Assembly (NCBI RefSeq): GCF_001908185.1
Contig: NZ_LGHM01000035.1
Span: forward strand, 2 to 64,001
Length of the DNA stretch: 64,000 bases
Source of the DNA: Bradyrhizobium sp. AS23.2
Lineage (GTDB): Bacteria; Pseudomonadota; Alphaproteobacteria; Rhizobiales; Xanthobacteraceae
Reading direction: 5' to 3'
Of this stretch, positions 37,538 through 45,610 are shown piece after piece; position 1 is the stretch's first letter; each line of letters begins with the position of its first letter. The notes under the pieces were generated by a model that was given only the letters and a program-made list of their open reading frames with translations, was not told the DNA's origin and ran no database searches. The position numbers and the translations under genes are program-made.

Positions 37538-39175
37538 TCAAAAGAAGAACCCGACGCCGCCGAGGAACGAATCCGAAAGCGCGCCGGTGGCACTCTTGTC
37601 GATCACACGCTGGTAGGTCGCCTTCAGCACAATCTTCGGGGATGGAAACACCGCAAAGCCGGCCGTGTGGTACTGCCGCTGACCCTGACCAGTCGGCAGA
37701 TTGGCATCGGTGCCGGCGAAGCCGCTCGTTTGCAGATTCTGATACGTGTAGCGATAGAACGGCACAGCCTCCCACTCGCTGTTGAGAATCGTGCCGAGCG
37801 GGACATGGTAGGCAATCTCGCCGGAATAGCCGTACATCGACTTGCCGACATTGTTGGTCGGATCCGAGTCGTTGTTGGCGCGCAGGTTTTCCGGGTGCCC
37901 GAACCCGGCGAGGACATATTCGCCGCGAAACTCAAGACCTGTGTCGGGCACCCTGTAGCGGAATTCGGCATCAAACATTGTGAGACTGGACCTGCCGAGG
38001 AAGTTACCGAGATCGTCATGCGCCCCGCGCGGCGTCGTGTTCGGCGAGAAATAGGCGCTGACGCTTCCGGCGAAGCCTGGCCAGAATGTCGGCGTGAAGT
38101 CGAGCCGGCCGGACACGGCCATGGCGTTGTTGAGTTGCTGGAAGTCGCCGAGCGGGGGCCTCGAGAATGCGAGCGCGGTTACGCCGTCAATGCCGGCGAC
38201 GTACGCCGTCCCGGGAAGCGGGACGGTCTTTGCCTCAGTGCGATTGTCGAAGGAGTCGCCGAAATCCTCGTTGCTGGTGCTGAGCATGACCTGATATTTG
38301 AGGTCCTCGGTGATCGTCCCATAGACGCTGGTGGCTGGGACCTTCCAGGTCGACGGAATGAGGCCGTTGTAGAGTGCGGGCCGGAGCACGCTGTAAAATT
38401 GCGTGGGTTCATGATGCTGATTGATATACCCGATCGGCACCAGATCGATGCCCGGCGAACGCCAGTTGAATTGGTCGATGATCTTGAAATCGACCCAGAG
38501 CTGCTCGATCTCTGCGGTGCCGTGCAGCTTGTCGTCGTTGTCAAATCCGGAGCCCGCGTGCTCGAACTCGATCTCCGCATTGAAGATGATGTTCGGGGTG
38601 ATCGCATAGGTGGGCAGGAGAACGAACCTGGCCGCGTCAAAGCCCTTCTGCCACTGGCCGCCGGCAGCAGGATTTTGCATGGTGCCGAAGTTCATCTCGC
38701 CATATGCCCCGATGCTGAGACCGGAGACTGGAGAATCCGCAAGTCCGAGGATCGGTTTGTCCGACGCTGACGGCAGTGGGGGCAGAGGGATGAAATCTTT
38801 CGACTTGGCCGACTTCTCGGACGATTGGGCGTCAGACTTTTGGGCATCAGACTTGGCTGGTGCGTCCTTTGCCTCAGCGGATGGCGCAGCTGCACTGGTG
38901 CTCGTCAGCGATGCCGTTTTGGCCGCCCGCTTTGCGTCTGTGTCGGCCGTCGGGCGATCCTGCTTCTGCTTCAGCTCGGCTTCGAGCTGCTGGATGCGCT
39001 GCTCCATCTTCTCCAGCTTCTTGAGCAGGGCGTCATTGGCCCCGCCTTCCGCTGCGTAGGCCGCACCAGAACTCAGAATCGAGATCGCGGTTGCCGCGAG
39101 CAAAGCTGATCGCCGCCGGCATCGACAATTTTTGAAACGTGGAGCAACCGGATCGGTGGAAACAAGAAACGACAT
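37538..39175 (-). CDS. Outer-membrane porin-like beta-barrel protein with N-terminal coiled coil
   Basis: The 545-residue protein has an export signal (core RRSALLAATAISILSSGAAYA), a coiled coil (DALLKKLEKMEQRIQQLEAELKQKQD, about residues 48-73), an Ala/Ser/Lys-rich linker, and a long beta-barrel with alternating strands ending in GGVGFFF, a typical outer-membrane C-terminus. The layout resembles OprO/OprP-like and carbohydrate porins. Its substrate is unknown. GGGGGG lies just before the ATG. It starts 210 bp after the cytochrome b561 gene, so it may have its own promoter, and is followed at 64 bp by the FMN-binding protein gene. Confidence 0.82.
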   Translation of the reverse strand: MSFLVSTDPVAPRFKNCRCRRRSALLAATAISILSSGAAYAAEGGANDALLKKLEKMEQRIQQLEAELKQKQDRPTADTDAKRAAKTASLTSTSAAAPSAEAKDAPAKSDAQKSDAQSSEKSAKSKDFIPLPPLPSASDKPILGLADSPVSGLSIGAYGEMNFGTMQNPAAGGQWQKGFDAARFVLLPTYAITPNIIFNAEIEFEHAGSGFDNDDKLHGTAEIEQLWVDFKIIDQFNWRSPGIDLVPIGYINQHHEPTQFYSVLRPALYNGLIPSTWKVPATSVYGTITEDLKYQVMLSTSNEDFGDSFDNRTEAKTVPLPGTAYVAGIDGVTALAFSRPPLGDFQQLNNAMAVSGRLDFTPTFWPGFAGSVSAYFSPNTTPRGAHDDLGNFLGRSSLTMFDAEFRYRVPDTGLEFRGEYVLAGFGHPENLRANNDSDPTNNVGKSMYGYSGEIAYHVPLGTILNSEWEAVPFYRYTYQNLQTSGFAGTDANLPTGQGQRQYHTAGFAVFPSPKIVLKATYQRVIDKSATGALSDSFLGGVGFFF

Positions 39176-39274
39176 ACGCCCCCCAAGACTTGCGACAATC
39201 CACCGCAGGAGAAACCTGCAAAAGCGCGCCTTGGGAAGCAGAAGAAGGAAGGGCGAAGCTAGAATAGCTACACA

Positions 39275-39286
39275 TTAGAATTAGAA
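39275..39286 (-). promoter_or_regulatory. Tandem TTCTAA motifs upstream of the porin gene
   Basis: On the minus strand TTCTAATTCTAA lies 100-111 nt before the porin start, and a related TTCTAG at 39259-39264. TTCTAA/TTAGAA is the half-site of the Bradyrhizobium iron-control element bound by Irr. The arrangement here is direct rather than inverted, so this is a weak candidate. Confidence 0.35.
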
Positions 39287-39385
39287 TAAAGAAAAAGAGT
39301 GCCTCGTCGCGAGGCGATCCGACTGGAATCTCTACGAAATTGAGCGGGCGCACGGCTCGCCCGTTTCGACCTAAACCCGGCTCGC

Positions 39386-39973
39386 TCAGGCGCGGATGCG
39401 CTTCCGTCCTGTCAACATCGCGCGGATCAGGTTCTCGCGCTGAAGCATCCCCATCAGCACGACGCCCGCGACGTGCAGCACGACCAGCACGATGACGGCG
39501 TCCGATGCGTAGGCGTGGGTGTCCTCGATCCACCAGACGCCGAAGAAGGTGACGGTCACAGATAGCGCGCCCGTGATCGCCGAGACGGCGAGCGACAGCA
39601 GCAGCGCCACCAGCATCACGGTGCCGGCTGGATTGAGCCCGATATAGCGGCCGGTGATGCCGCGTCGCAGATTCCAGAGATAGCTTGGCGCCGCACGAAG
39701 CCTGACACCGACCATCCGAAACCGCGAATAGCGACTTCCCAGGAAGCCCCAGAGCAGACGGAAGACCAAGAGCCCGAGCACCGTGTAGCCGACGAGGCGG
39801 TGAAGGCTGTCATGGACCGTGGGCGTGAACCACGCGGCCAGAACGCTGGCGGCGAGAGCCCAGTGCCAGAGACGCAGTGGGAGATCCCAGACCGCGACCG
39901 TCCGCGAGACGGTTCGATCCGCGGGGCGCCTGTCGGACGCCCCGCGCGCTTCCGGCACCGCTTCTTCGATCAA
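39386..39973 (-). CDS. Cytochrome b561 / b-type cytochrome membrane subunit
   Basis: The 195-residue protein begins its domain with VAVWDLPLRLWHWALAAS, typical of the cytochrome b561/Ni-hydrogenase b-subunit family, and has about four to five helices with haem-ligand candidates in RLWHW, TPTVHDSLHRLVGY and VVLHVAGVVLMG. It probably passes electrons from the quinone pool to a periplasmic partner. The start is a TTG at 39973 with GAGGGTGG upstream; no ATG gives the complete first helix. It follows the PepSY gene by 37 bp, a pairing often seen for this family. Confidence 0.87.
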   Translation of the reverse strand: MIEEAVPEARGASDRRPADRTVSRTVAVWDLPLRLWHWALAASVLAAWFTPTVHDSLHRLVGYTVLGLLVFRLLWGFLGSRYSRFRMVGVRLRAAPSYLWNLRRGITGRYIGLNPAGTVMLVALLLSLAVSAITGALSVTVTFFGVWWIEDTHAYASDAVIVLVVLHVAGVVLMGMLQRENLIRAMLTGRKRIRA

Positions 39974-40010
39974 GCCGGGACCACCCTCAAATCTTACTTC
40001 GCATCAAACC

Positions 40011-40289
40011 TTACTTGGCAATCGTGTGCTTCAGGCTGAGGTCTTCGGGGCTGTAGAACAGCTCGTAGAGCTTGCCTTCCTTGACGCCATAGACCTCATA
40101 GCACGAGCCTTCGATCTTCGAGCGCCGCACTTCATAGCCAGCGGCCTTGGCCTTGGCTTCGGCGTCGCTTGCCGGCTTCCACGACGCCTTGTCGAGCTTG
40201 GTGCAGTCCTTGAAGCCGTCGGCCATGGCCGCCGAGCTCGTTCCAATCCCGATCGTCAGTGCAATGGCAACAACACGCATGACCTTCAC
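40011..40289 (-). CDS. Small periplasmic PepSY-domain protein
   Basis: The 92-residue protein has a signal peptide (MKVMRVVAIALTIGIGTSSAAMA) and a single PepSY_2-like domain (KAAGYEVRRSKIEGSCYEVYGVKEGKLYELFYSPEDLSL). Two cysteines (Cys29, Cys63) may form a disulfide. Single PepSY proteins encoded with cytochrome b561 genes are common, but their role is not established; a docking or redox-partner function is inferred from context. It is the first gene of the flavin/cytochrome cluster, with an inverted TTAGA/TCTAA motif about 100 nt upstream. Confidence 0.83.
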   Translation of the reverse strand: MKVMRVVAIALTIGIGTSSAAMADGFKDCTKLDKASWKPASDAEAKAKAAGYEVRRSKIEGSCYEVYGVKEGKLYELFYSPEDLSLKHTIAK

Positions 40290-40389
40290 GAATGTCTCCT
40301 CCTCTGTCGTGTGCGCTGCGCTCAGCGCGAAGCGTGACCGAAGGAAACAAAGCGGAGGGTGAAGTCAATCAGGTTCGACCGCGGCGAGC

Positions 40390-40406
40390 TTTAGAGATAT
40401 TCTAAC
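40390..40406 (-). promoter_or_regulatory. Candidate Irr iron-control element upstream of the PepSY gene
   Basis: TTTAGAGATATTCTAAC contains perfect arms TTAGA and TCTAA five bases apart. The Bradyrhizobium iron-control element is described as TTTAGAA-N3-TTCTAAA, so this site differs at two positions. It lies 101-117 nt before the PepSY start. Regulation by Irr is inferred, not shown. Confidence 0.45.
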
Positions 40407-40465
40407 GATCCGAAAAAGATCAGTGCTCTCCGTATGCAGTGCGCATTTGAAGAGTTGCTGCGGCC

Positions 40466-41323
40466 TTACGCCTCACGGTTCGAGACAGGCTGCGGACCTC
40501 GCCGATTGCGCCAGGCCGCTCGTCGCATTCCCGGATCGTTGCGCTGCAGCCAGTCCGCCCAGGTTAAGCGTCCGCGCACGCCCTGGCTCACGACAAAACC
40601 CATGCCGCGCGCCTTCGCCTCGGAAAGGCTGATCGGCAGGATCTTTCGGTGCAGTCTCCTCGCGTCCTGATATTGGCGGGCCAGAGCGACGAGATCGAGA
40701 TCTTCGGGGCCACCAATCTCCTTGCGCTCACCGCGCAGCCCGTCGAAGGCGCAGGTCACGACGTGGTCGGCAACGTCAGACGTGTCGACCGGATTGAACA
40801 GCGTCGCCGGCACCGGCCAGACCGGAAGCCAGGCGAGGCCCGAAAGAAACCTGTCGAGCAGATAGTAGAACGGCATCGCGCGAACGACGGACCAGGACAG
40901 GGCTGACGCGCGCACCAGCCGCTCGCCGGCGAGCTTGACCCGAGCGTAGGGCAGGGTTGCCTGTTCGAGACCAACGATCGAGACGTGCAGGAAGTGATGC
41001 ACCGATGCTTCCTGACAGAGCGACAGCAGCCGCTCCGTTCCCTCGACATCCACGGCGGAGGGTGAGCTGAAGAAGTCTATCGGACGAATACCGCCCCGCC
41101 GCGCGATCGGCGAACAGGTCGCCGCATTAATGACCGCATCGACGTCATGCAGCGCTTCACGCAGCCCGGCGCCCGTGGCGAGATCACCGGCCGCCCACTC
41201 AACATCCGATCGCGTACCCGGCGATCGCGCAAACACCCGGACGCGATGTCCGTCGCGAACGAGGCGATCGACGATATCGCGGCCGAGATGACCTGTGCCT
41301 CCGGTGACCAGCGTGAAAGCCAT
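40466..41323 (-). CDS. NAD(P)H-binding NmrA-like/atypical SDR protein
   Basis: The 285-residue protein has the motif MAFTLVTGGTGHLGRDIVDRL, followed by RVFARSP and FLHVSIVGLEQATLPYARVKLAGE, where Tyr/Lys (YARVK) match an atypical SDR active site. The C-terminal half resembles NmrA-like/complex-I-assembly reductases. The substrate is unknown. GGGAG lies seven bases before the ATG, inside the end of the preceding thioesterase gene, so the two are co-translated. It is the last gene of the four-gene operon opposite the TetR regulator. Confidence 0.85.
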   Translation of the reverse strand: MAFTLVTGGTGHLGRDIVDRLVRDGHRVRVFARSPGTRSDVEWAAGDLATGAGLREALHDVDAVINAATCSPIARRGGIRPIDFFSSPSAVDVEGTERLLSLCQEASVHHFLHVSIVGLEQATLPYARVKLAGERLVRASALSWSVVRAMPFYYLLDRFLSGLAWLPVWPVPATLFNPVDTSDVADHVVTCAFDGLRGERKEIGGPEDLDLVALARQYQDARRLHRKILPISLSEAKARGMGFVVSQGVRGRLTWADWLQRNDPGMRRAAWRNRRGPQPVSNREA

Positions 41324-41326
41324 GCT

Positions 41327-41773
41327 TCAACTCCCGTCGGCCTTGCGTGGCGGCTCGCCCGTCGGAACGAGCACGACCTCGCCGGTTGCGACGAGCGACA
41401 GCTCACCTCGCTCATCCGCCGCGTAAAGCTCGGCGCGGGCGAACACCTGCCTGCGCCCGGCGCGGAGCGTCTTTCCCTTGGCGACGAAGTGGTGACCGGT
41501 GGCCGGCTTCAGGCAATTCATCGAAAAGCGCGACGCGGTCACCGAACCAGCGAGGGTCGCGGCAGCAAAGCCGCTGGCGGTGTCGAGCAGGGCTGCGATC
41601 AGGCCGGCGTGGAGGTGCCCGGAATATTGGGTGAAGTCATCACGCCATGCCATTTGGATGGTTGCTTCACCGTTGCCGGCGGCAACGACTTCGAAGCCGG
41701 CGAGGCGGTTGAATGCCGCGGATGCGTTCACAGTGCCGAGCGTTTGCGGATCGAATCCTTGCGTCTCGCTCAT
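41327..41773 (-). CDS. PaaI-type hot-dog thioesterase
   Basis: The 148-residue protein is a single hot-dog fold thioesterase: AFNRLAGFEVVAAGNGEATIQMAWRDDF, then YSGHLHAGLIAALLDTASGFAA, where the HxGxxxxLLD segment carries the catalytic acid. It would hydrolyse an acyl-CoA, perhaps the product of the adjacent enoyl-CoA hydratase. The ATG at 41771-41773 has GGAG six bases upstream and overlaps the hydratase stop as ATGA; an earlier ATG at 41785 lacks a site. Confidence 0.88.
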   Translation of the reverse strand: MSETQGFDPQTLGTVNASAAFNRLAGFEVVAAGNGEATIQMAWRDDFTQYSGHLHAGLIAALLDTASGFAAATLAGSVTASRFSMNCLKPATGHHFVAKGKTLRAGRRQVFARAELYAADERGELSLVATGEVVLVPTGEPPRKADGS

Positions 41774-42573
41774 GTCAGGCTCCATCGCGGTGCGCGGTTG
41801 TCGAGATTGCTCCTCACGGCCTCGACGTGATTGGCAGACCCGAGCAACGCCGCCTGCTCGGCGGTCTCCGCGGCGAGACCTGTCGCCACGTCGGAGGTCG
41901 CGGACAGATTGAGCAGCCGCTTGGCCGCGCGGATAGCATCGGGGCTGCGGCCCGCAATTTCGCGTGCCGTCGCGAGCGCGGCCGCCACGGGATCATCGGC
42001 GAGCCGCGTTGCAAGGCCGTAGGCGAGGGCCTCTTCGGCCGAAAAGATGCGTCCGCTATAGGTCAGCTCGCGTACGACATCCTCGCGCGCGAGGTGACGC
42101 ATCAGTTGCGTGCCGCACATGTCAGGCACCAGGCCCCATTTCGCCTCGATGACGGCAAGCTTCGTTCCGGGCGCGAGATAGCGGAGGTCGGCTCCAAGCG
42201 CGAGCTGGAAGCCGCCACCGAAAGCAACGCCATGGACCGCCGCGATCACCGGCACCGGCAACTCGCGCCAGAGCCAGACGAGGTGCTGGGCATAGTTCGC
42301 GATGCCGTGGGTTCGGCGCATCAGGTCGACGGACGGGATCAGCGGCTCGCCGTTCGCCGTAGCGAGGAGGCGGTCCAGGTCGAGGCCGGCGCAGAATGCG
42401 CGCCCTTCGCCGGAAAGGACGACGGCGCAGACATCCTTGCGTGTACCAAGTTGCGTGCCGGCTTCGATGATCGCTTCGAACATCGCCGGATCGAGCGCAT
42501 TCATCTTGTCGGGACGGTTCAGCCGGACATGGGCCACGCCGTCCTCGATGGTCAGGCGAACACGAGCTGTCAT
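41770..42573 (-). CDS. Enoyl-CoA hydratase/isomerase (crotonase) family protein
   Basis: The 267-residue crotonase has the CoA-binding LSGEGRAFCAGLDLDRL, the oxyanion-hole VHGVAFGGGFQLALGADLRYL, and KLAVIEAKWGLVPDMCGTQLM, where Glu in the EAKWGLVPD stretch is the probable catalytic acid. It should act on a trans-2-enoyl-CoA or related CoA ester in the cytosol. It is translationally coupled to the thioesterase, suggesting that both handle the same acyl-CoA. Confidence 0.9.
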   Translation of the reverse strand: MTARVRLTIEDGVAHVRLNRPDKMNALDPAMFEAIIEAGTQLGTRKDVCAVVLSGEGRAFCAGLDLDRLLATANGEPLIPSVDLMRRTHGIANYAQHLVWLWRELPVPVIAAVHGVAFGGGFQLALGADLRYLAPGTKLAVIEAKWGLVPDMCGTQLMRHLAREDVVRELTYSGRIFSAEEALAYGLATRLADDPVAAALATAREIAGRSPDAIRAAKRLLNLSATSDVATGLAAETAEQAALLGSANHVEAVRSNLDNRAPRWSLT

Positions 42574-42614
42574 TGTGCCGCTCCGCTTGAACGTTGGACT
42601 GCTGGTTTCGCTGC

Positions 42615-42968
42615 TCAGTAGCCGGCGACCGCCATGGCCACGACTGCACCGAGCGCCATCCAGCCAAAGTGCCGGCCGCGCGTGGCCAAGGCATTGGCGA
42701 AGGCCGCGAAGCCGAACACGCAGGCCATGGTAATGACGATCCAGTGGCGTGCCGGCTCCGAGGCCATCCACGGTGTCGCGATCAGGAGGACGCCGCCGCC
42801 GATCCAGGCGACGGTCGAGGTCTGCCAGACCAGGCGGAGCAGGGCGCGCAGCCGTTCCGGCTCGATACGAGCCCGCGCGAAGACCTTGGTCTCGCCGAGG
42901 ATGCCGTGGATCAGGGCCACGGCAATGGTTGCGAGGCCAGCACATTGGAGCAGGAGATCACGCATCAT
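42615..42968 (-). CDS. Small four-helix membrane protein of the TetR-controlled operon
   Basis: The 117-residue protein has four predicted membrane helices beginning MMRDLLLQCAGLATIAVALIHGILGETKVF. I do not recognise a named family with confidence; similar small proteins are annotated only as hypothetical membrane proteins. GGGAG lies five bases before ATG 42966-42968. It is the first gene after the operator region, so it is probably the promoter-proximal gene of the operon with the hydratase, thioesterase and reductase. Confidence 0.75.
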   Translation of the reverse strand: MMRDLLLQCAGLATIAVALIHGILGETKVFARARIEPERLRALLRLVWQTSTVAWIGGGVLLIATPWMASEPARHWIVITMACVFGFAAFANALATRGRHFGWMALGAVVAMAVAGY

Positions 42969-42989
42969 CGGGGCTCCCTGAGGCTCTAT

Positions 42990-43052
42990 CCATACAGTTA
43001 TGTATGGTGAGATAGGCGCTGGCCTGCGGTCTGTCAATACACTAGTGTATGG
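42990..43052. promoter_or_regulatory. Twin TetR operators
   Basis: CCATACA-GTTA-TGTATGG at 42990-43007 and CAATACA-CTAG-TGTATGG at 43035-43052 are inverted repeats with the same arms and a 4-bp spacer, 45 bp centre to centre. They lie between the TetR gene and the divergent operon. The match between the two sites makes them strong operator candidates for the adjacent repressor. Confidence 0.75.
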
Positions 43053-43072
43053 TTCGATCTTGGGAACCCGAC

Positions 43073-43603
43073 ATGACCGAACAGCTCTCCGCCGACGACT
43101 GGATCAAGGAAGGCCTGAAGGCGCTCGCCAAAAGCGGCTTCACGGCGCTGAAGGCCGATCCGCTGGCGAAGTCCATGAGTGTCTCGCGCGGCAGCTTCTA
43201 CTGGCATTTTGCCGATCTCGCCGCGTTCCACACCGCTGTGCTGAAGCGCTGGCGCGAGATCGCGGCCGAGCAGATCATCGCCGATGTCGAAGCCGACAGC
43301 GACGATCCTCTCAAGGCGCTGCTGCGCAGGACCTTTGGCGCCCGGCTCGATCTCGAGCGAGCCGTGCGCAACTGGGCGGCGTTCGATGTGGCGGCGCAAG
43401 GCGCGGTCCGTGCCATCGACCGCCGCCGGCTCGATTATATCGAGGCGCTGCTGAAGAAGCGGGGGCTTGAGCCGGCGGCGGCGCAGGCCCGCGCACAGAT
43501 CCTGTACTGGACGTTTCTCGGCTTTGCGCTTTCGGCTGCGCCAGTGCCGCCGGCGCGGCTCCAGGGCTTGCTCGATGAGCTCCTGCGGATGGTCACTGCC
43601 TAG
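43073..43603 (+). CDS. TetR family transcriptional regulator
   Basis: The 176-residue protein has a TetR-type N-terminal helix-turn-helix ([42 protein letters not shown]) and an all-helical ligand domain. It probably represses itself and the divergent acyl-CoA operon, with an acyl-CoA or related molecule as effector; the effector is inferred from the operon only. The ATG at 43049 lies inside the second operator, so the ATG at 43073 is preferred. Confidence 0.88.
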   Translation: MTEQLSADDWIKEGLKALAKSGFTALKADPLAKSMSVSRGSFYWHFADLAAFHTAVLKRWREIAAEQIIADVEADSDDPLKALLRRTFGARLDLERAVRNWAAFDVAAQGAVRAIDRRRLDYIEALLKKRGLEPAAAQARAQILYWTFLGFALSAAPVPPARLQGLLDELLRMVTA

Positions 43604-43700
43604 AGCCAGTTCCGTTCCGATGGAATCGGAACGGAACTGGCTCGAGATTCTCGTCTTGACGCATTTCCCTTACGCGAACCGGTATCCACTTCGCCCGAAA
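43603..43700. repeat. RIME-like intergenic element with 19-bp perfect palindrome, copy 2
   Basis: The left arm 43603-43621 (GAGCCAGTTCC...) and right arm 43625-43643 (...GGAACTGGCTC) pair perfectly over 19 bp around GGA. The following TTGACGCATTTCCCTTACGC and GAACCGGTATCCACTTCGC is the conserved tail seen in Bradyrhizobium/Rhodopseudomonas mosaic elements. It could stop transcription of the TetR gene, although no U tract follows. Confidence 0.8.
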
Positions 43701-43769
43701 CCGCCTTGGCCGCAGCAATGGGCGGCCGCGATTTTCTGTGCTAGAGGCAACCGATCGCCGGAGACCACA

Positions 43770-43967
43770 ATGAACGCGCCGACCGAACGCCCCGAAAACA
43801 GTGTCGATCCCAAATTGCTGGAGATTTTGGTGTGCCCGCTGACCAAGGGCCCGCTGGAGTTCGATTCGGCGCGGCAGGAGCTGATCTCGCGCAGCGCAAA
43901 GCTGGCCTATCCGATCCGCGACGGCATCCCGATCATGCTGCCGGAAGAAGCGCGGAAGATTGATTGA
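43770..43967 (+). CDS. Trm112 family (UPF0434) protein
   Basis: The 65-residue protein matches the Trm112/YcaR family: [20 protein letters not shown], then [25 protein letters not shown]. Eukaryotic and archaeal Trm112 activates several methyltransferases; the bacterial role is less clear. The zinc ligands of the eukaryotic form are not kept, as usual in bacteria. The ATG at 43770 is used. Confidence 0.9.
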   Translation: MNAPTERPENSVDPKLLEILVCPLTKGPLEFDSARQELISRSAKLAYPIRDGIPIMLPEEARKID

Positions 43968-44011
43968 GGATTTGTCGCCCGGATTTCGTGACAGCCGCGC
44001 GACAATCTCGG

Positions 44012-44147
44012 CGTCGTCCCCGCGAAGGCGGGGACCCATAGCCACAGGAAGTAGTTGTGGCGCGAGACGATAACCACGAGTCTTCGCCAAACTTCTTCCT
44101 GTGGTTATGGGTCCCGGGCTCGCGCTACGCGCGCCCCGGGACGACGG
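44012..44147. repeat. Intergenic repeat, 'GTCGTCCCGGAC' family copy 2
   Basis: GTCGTCCCCGC and CCCCGGGACGAC form the outer arms. Inside are GGGACCCATAGCCACAGGAA and TTCCTGTGGTTATGGGTCCC, an inverted pair. It fills the gap between trm112 and the convergent UbiH-family gene. Confidence 0.8.
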
Positions 44148-44162
44148 GACGACAGCGAAAAC

Positions 44163-45383
44163 CTACAACGCCTCGCCCTTCAACAACCGCGGCACCTCGC
44201 CCGTCAGCCCGGCGGCCTGGCGGATGAAAAGGTTCTTCAGCGGCGGGGCGCGGTCGACGATGCCCAGGCCGATGTCGCGGACGGTGCGCAGCAGCGTCGA
44301 GTGGTTGGAGAACAGGAAGTTCAGCGAGTTGGTGGCGACGCCCATCGCCACGGTGTCGAAACGGCGCCAGCGCTGGTAACGTTCGAGCACGTCGGCCCCG
44401 CCGATATCCATGCCGAGCCGCGCGGCATCGACCACGACTTCGGCCAGCGCGGCAACGTCCTTCAGCCCCATGTTGAGGCCCTGGCCCGCGATCGGGTGGA
44501 TGACATGCGCGGAATCGCCGACCAGCGCGAGGCGTTCGGCGATGAAGGATCGCGCCACGAAATAGGACAGCGGAAACGCGCGCGGCTTGTCGAGCGCCTT
44601 CACCTCGCCGAGATGCAGGCCGAAGCGCTGCTCGAGCTCGCTGTGGAATTCCTCGTCGCTCAACGCAATGATGCGCGCGGCTTCCGCGCGGCGCTCGGTC
44701 CACACCAGCGAGGAACGTTTTCCCGAGAGCGGCAGGATCGCGAACGGACCTGCGGGCAAAAAGTGTTCTTCGGCGCGGCCCTCGTGATCGCGCTCGTGGC
44801 CGACAGTGACGACGATGCCTGACTGGTCGTACTCCCAGCCATGGGTGGCGATGCCGGCGCGCTCACGCAGCTTTGACCTCGCGCCGTCGGCCGCGACCAG
44901 CAGGCTCGCCGCAATGATGCTGCCATCGCCAAGCGTCACGTCGATGCCGTCGCTACGCGCGTCGTAGGACGACACAGTGGTCGCCCGGAGATCGATGCCC
45001 TCGGCTTCAGCGCGTACCACAAGCGCATCGATCAGACGGCGGTTCTCGACCATATGCGCGAAGGGCTCGCCGGGCGCGACATCGCCGGCGAAATTCAAAA
45101 ACACCGGACGGGTGGCGTCTTCGAGCTTGGAATCGGTGACGACCATGTCGAGGATCGGCTGCGCCTCGCTCCTGACATCGTCCCAGGCGCCGATCGTCTC
45201 GAACAGGCGGCGGCAGGCGGCCACTATCGCAGTGGCGCGCGGGTCGCGGCTCGGGCGTGCGCTGAGCGCCGGATCGGCGACGATGACGGGAATCTCTGGT
45301 CCGAGCCCCTGGCGCAGCGCCAGGGCCAGGGCCAGGCCCGCAAACGCGCCGCCGCCAATGACAATGCTACCCCGTACCGACAT
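44163..45383 (-). CDS. UbiH/UbiF/VisC-family FAD monooxygenase
   Basis: The 406-residue protein is a ubiquinone-biosynthesis-type flavin hydroxylase: dinucleotide motif IVIGGGAFAGLALALALRQG, DGARSKLRERAGI, and the second FAD motif LALVGDSAHVIHPIAGQGLNMG. It probably hydroxylates the ubiquinone ring, though which carbon cannot be told from sequence. The ATG at 45381-45383 (MSVRGSIVIGGG) is preferred to a TTG at 45413. It is convergent with trm112 and divergent from tesB. Confidence 0.9.
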   Translation of the reverse strand: MSVRGSIVIGGGAFAGLALALALRQGLGPEIPVIVADPALSARPSRDPRATAIVAACRRLFETIGAWDDVRSEAQPILDMVVTDSKLEDATRPVFLNFAGDVAPGEPFAHMVENRRLIDALVVRAEAEGIDLRATTVSSYDARSDGIDVTLGDGSIIAASLLVAADGARSKLRERAGIATHGWEYDQSGIVVTVGHERDHEGRAEEHFLPAGPFAILPLSGKRSSLVWTERRAEAARIIALSDEEFHSELEQRFGLHLGEVKALDKPRAFPLSYFVARSFIAERLALVGDSAHVIHPIAGQGLNMGLKDVAALAEVVVDAARLGMDIGGADVLERYQRWRRFDTVAMGVATNSLNFLFSNHSTLLRTVRDIGLGIVDRAPPLKNLFIRQAAGLTGEVPRLLKGEAL

Positions 45384-45500
45384 ACCCAACTTTCCTGCCA
45401 AGCTTCCTGCCAAAATTCCCGGCTAACTCTTGGTCTTGCTAGCAGACTTGAGCTGGGCGAAACAGTGCGGTGAAACAGGGGCGGAAACTAGCCCAGTGTG

Positions 45501-45594
45501 TCATTCCGGGGCGCGTGTCCGCGCGAACCCGGAATCCAGAGATTATCGGCTCGAAATTCCGGGCTCATCGCTGCCGCGATGCCCCGGAATGACG
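45501..45594. repeat. Intergenic palindrome, 'CATTCCGGGGC' family copy 2
   Basis: TCATTCCGGGGC and GCCCCGGAATGA are the outer arms, as at 25148-25245; the interior differs. It lies between the divergent UbiH-family and tesB genes, ending 17 bp before the tesB start, so it overlaps the tesB promoter region. Confidence 0.8.
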
Positions 45595-45610
45595 GCAAGA
45601 GAGCATCATC

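Noticed and set aside
35702..43603. The accessory block as a mobile element
   Set aside because: No integrase, transposase, direct repeats or tRNA attachment site is visible at its borders.
43603..43643. The 19-bp perfect hairpin as the TetR gene terminator
   Set aside because: There is no T tract on either side, and the sequence with its tail matches a dispersed intergenic element, so it is listed as a repeat.
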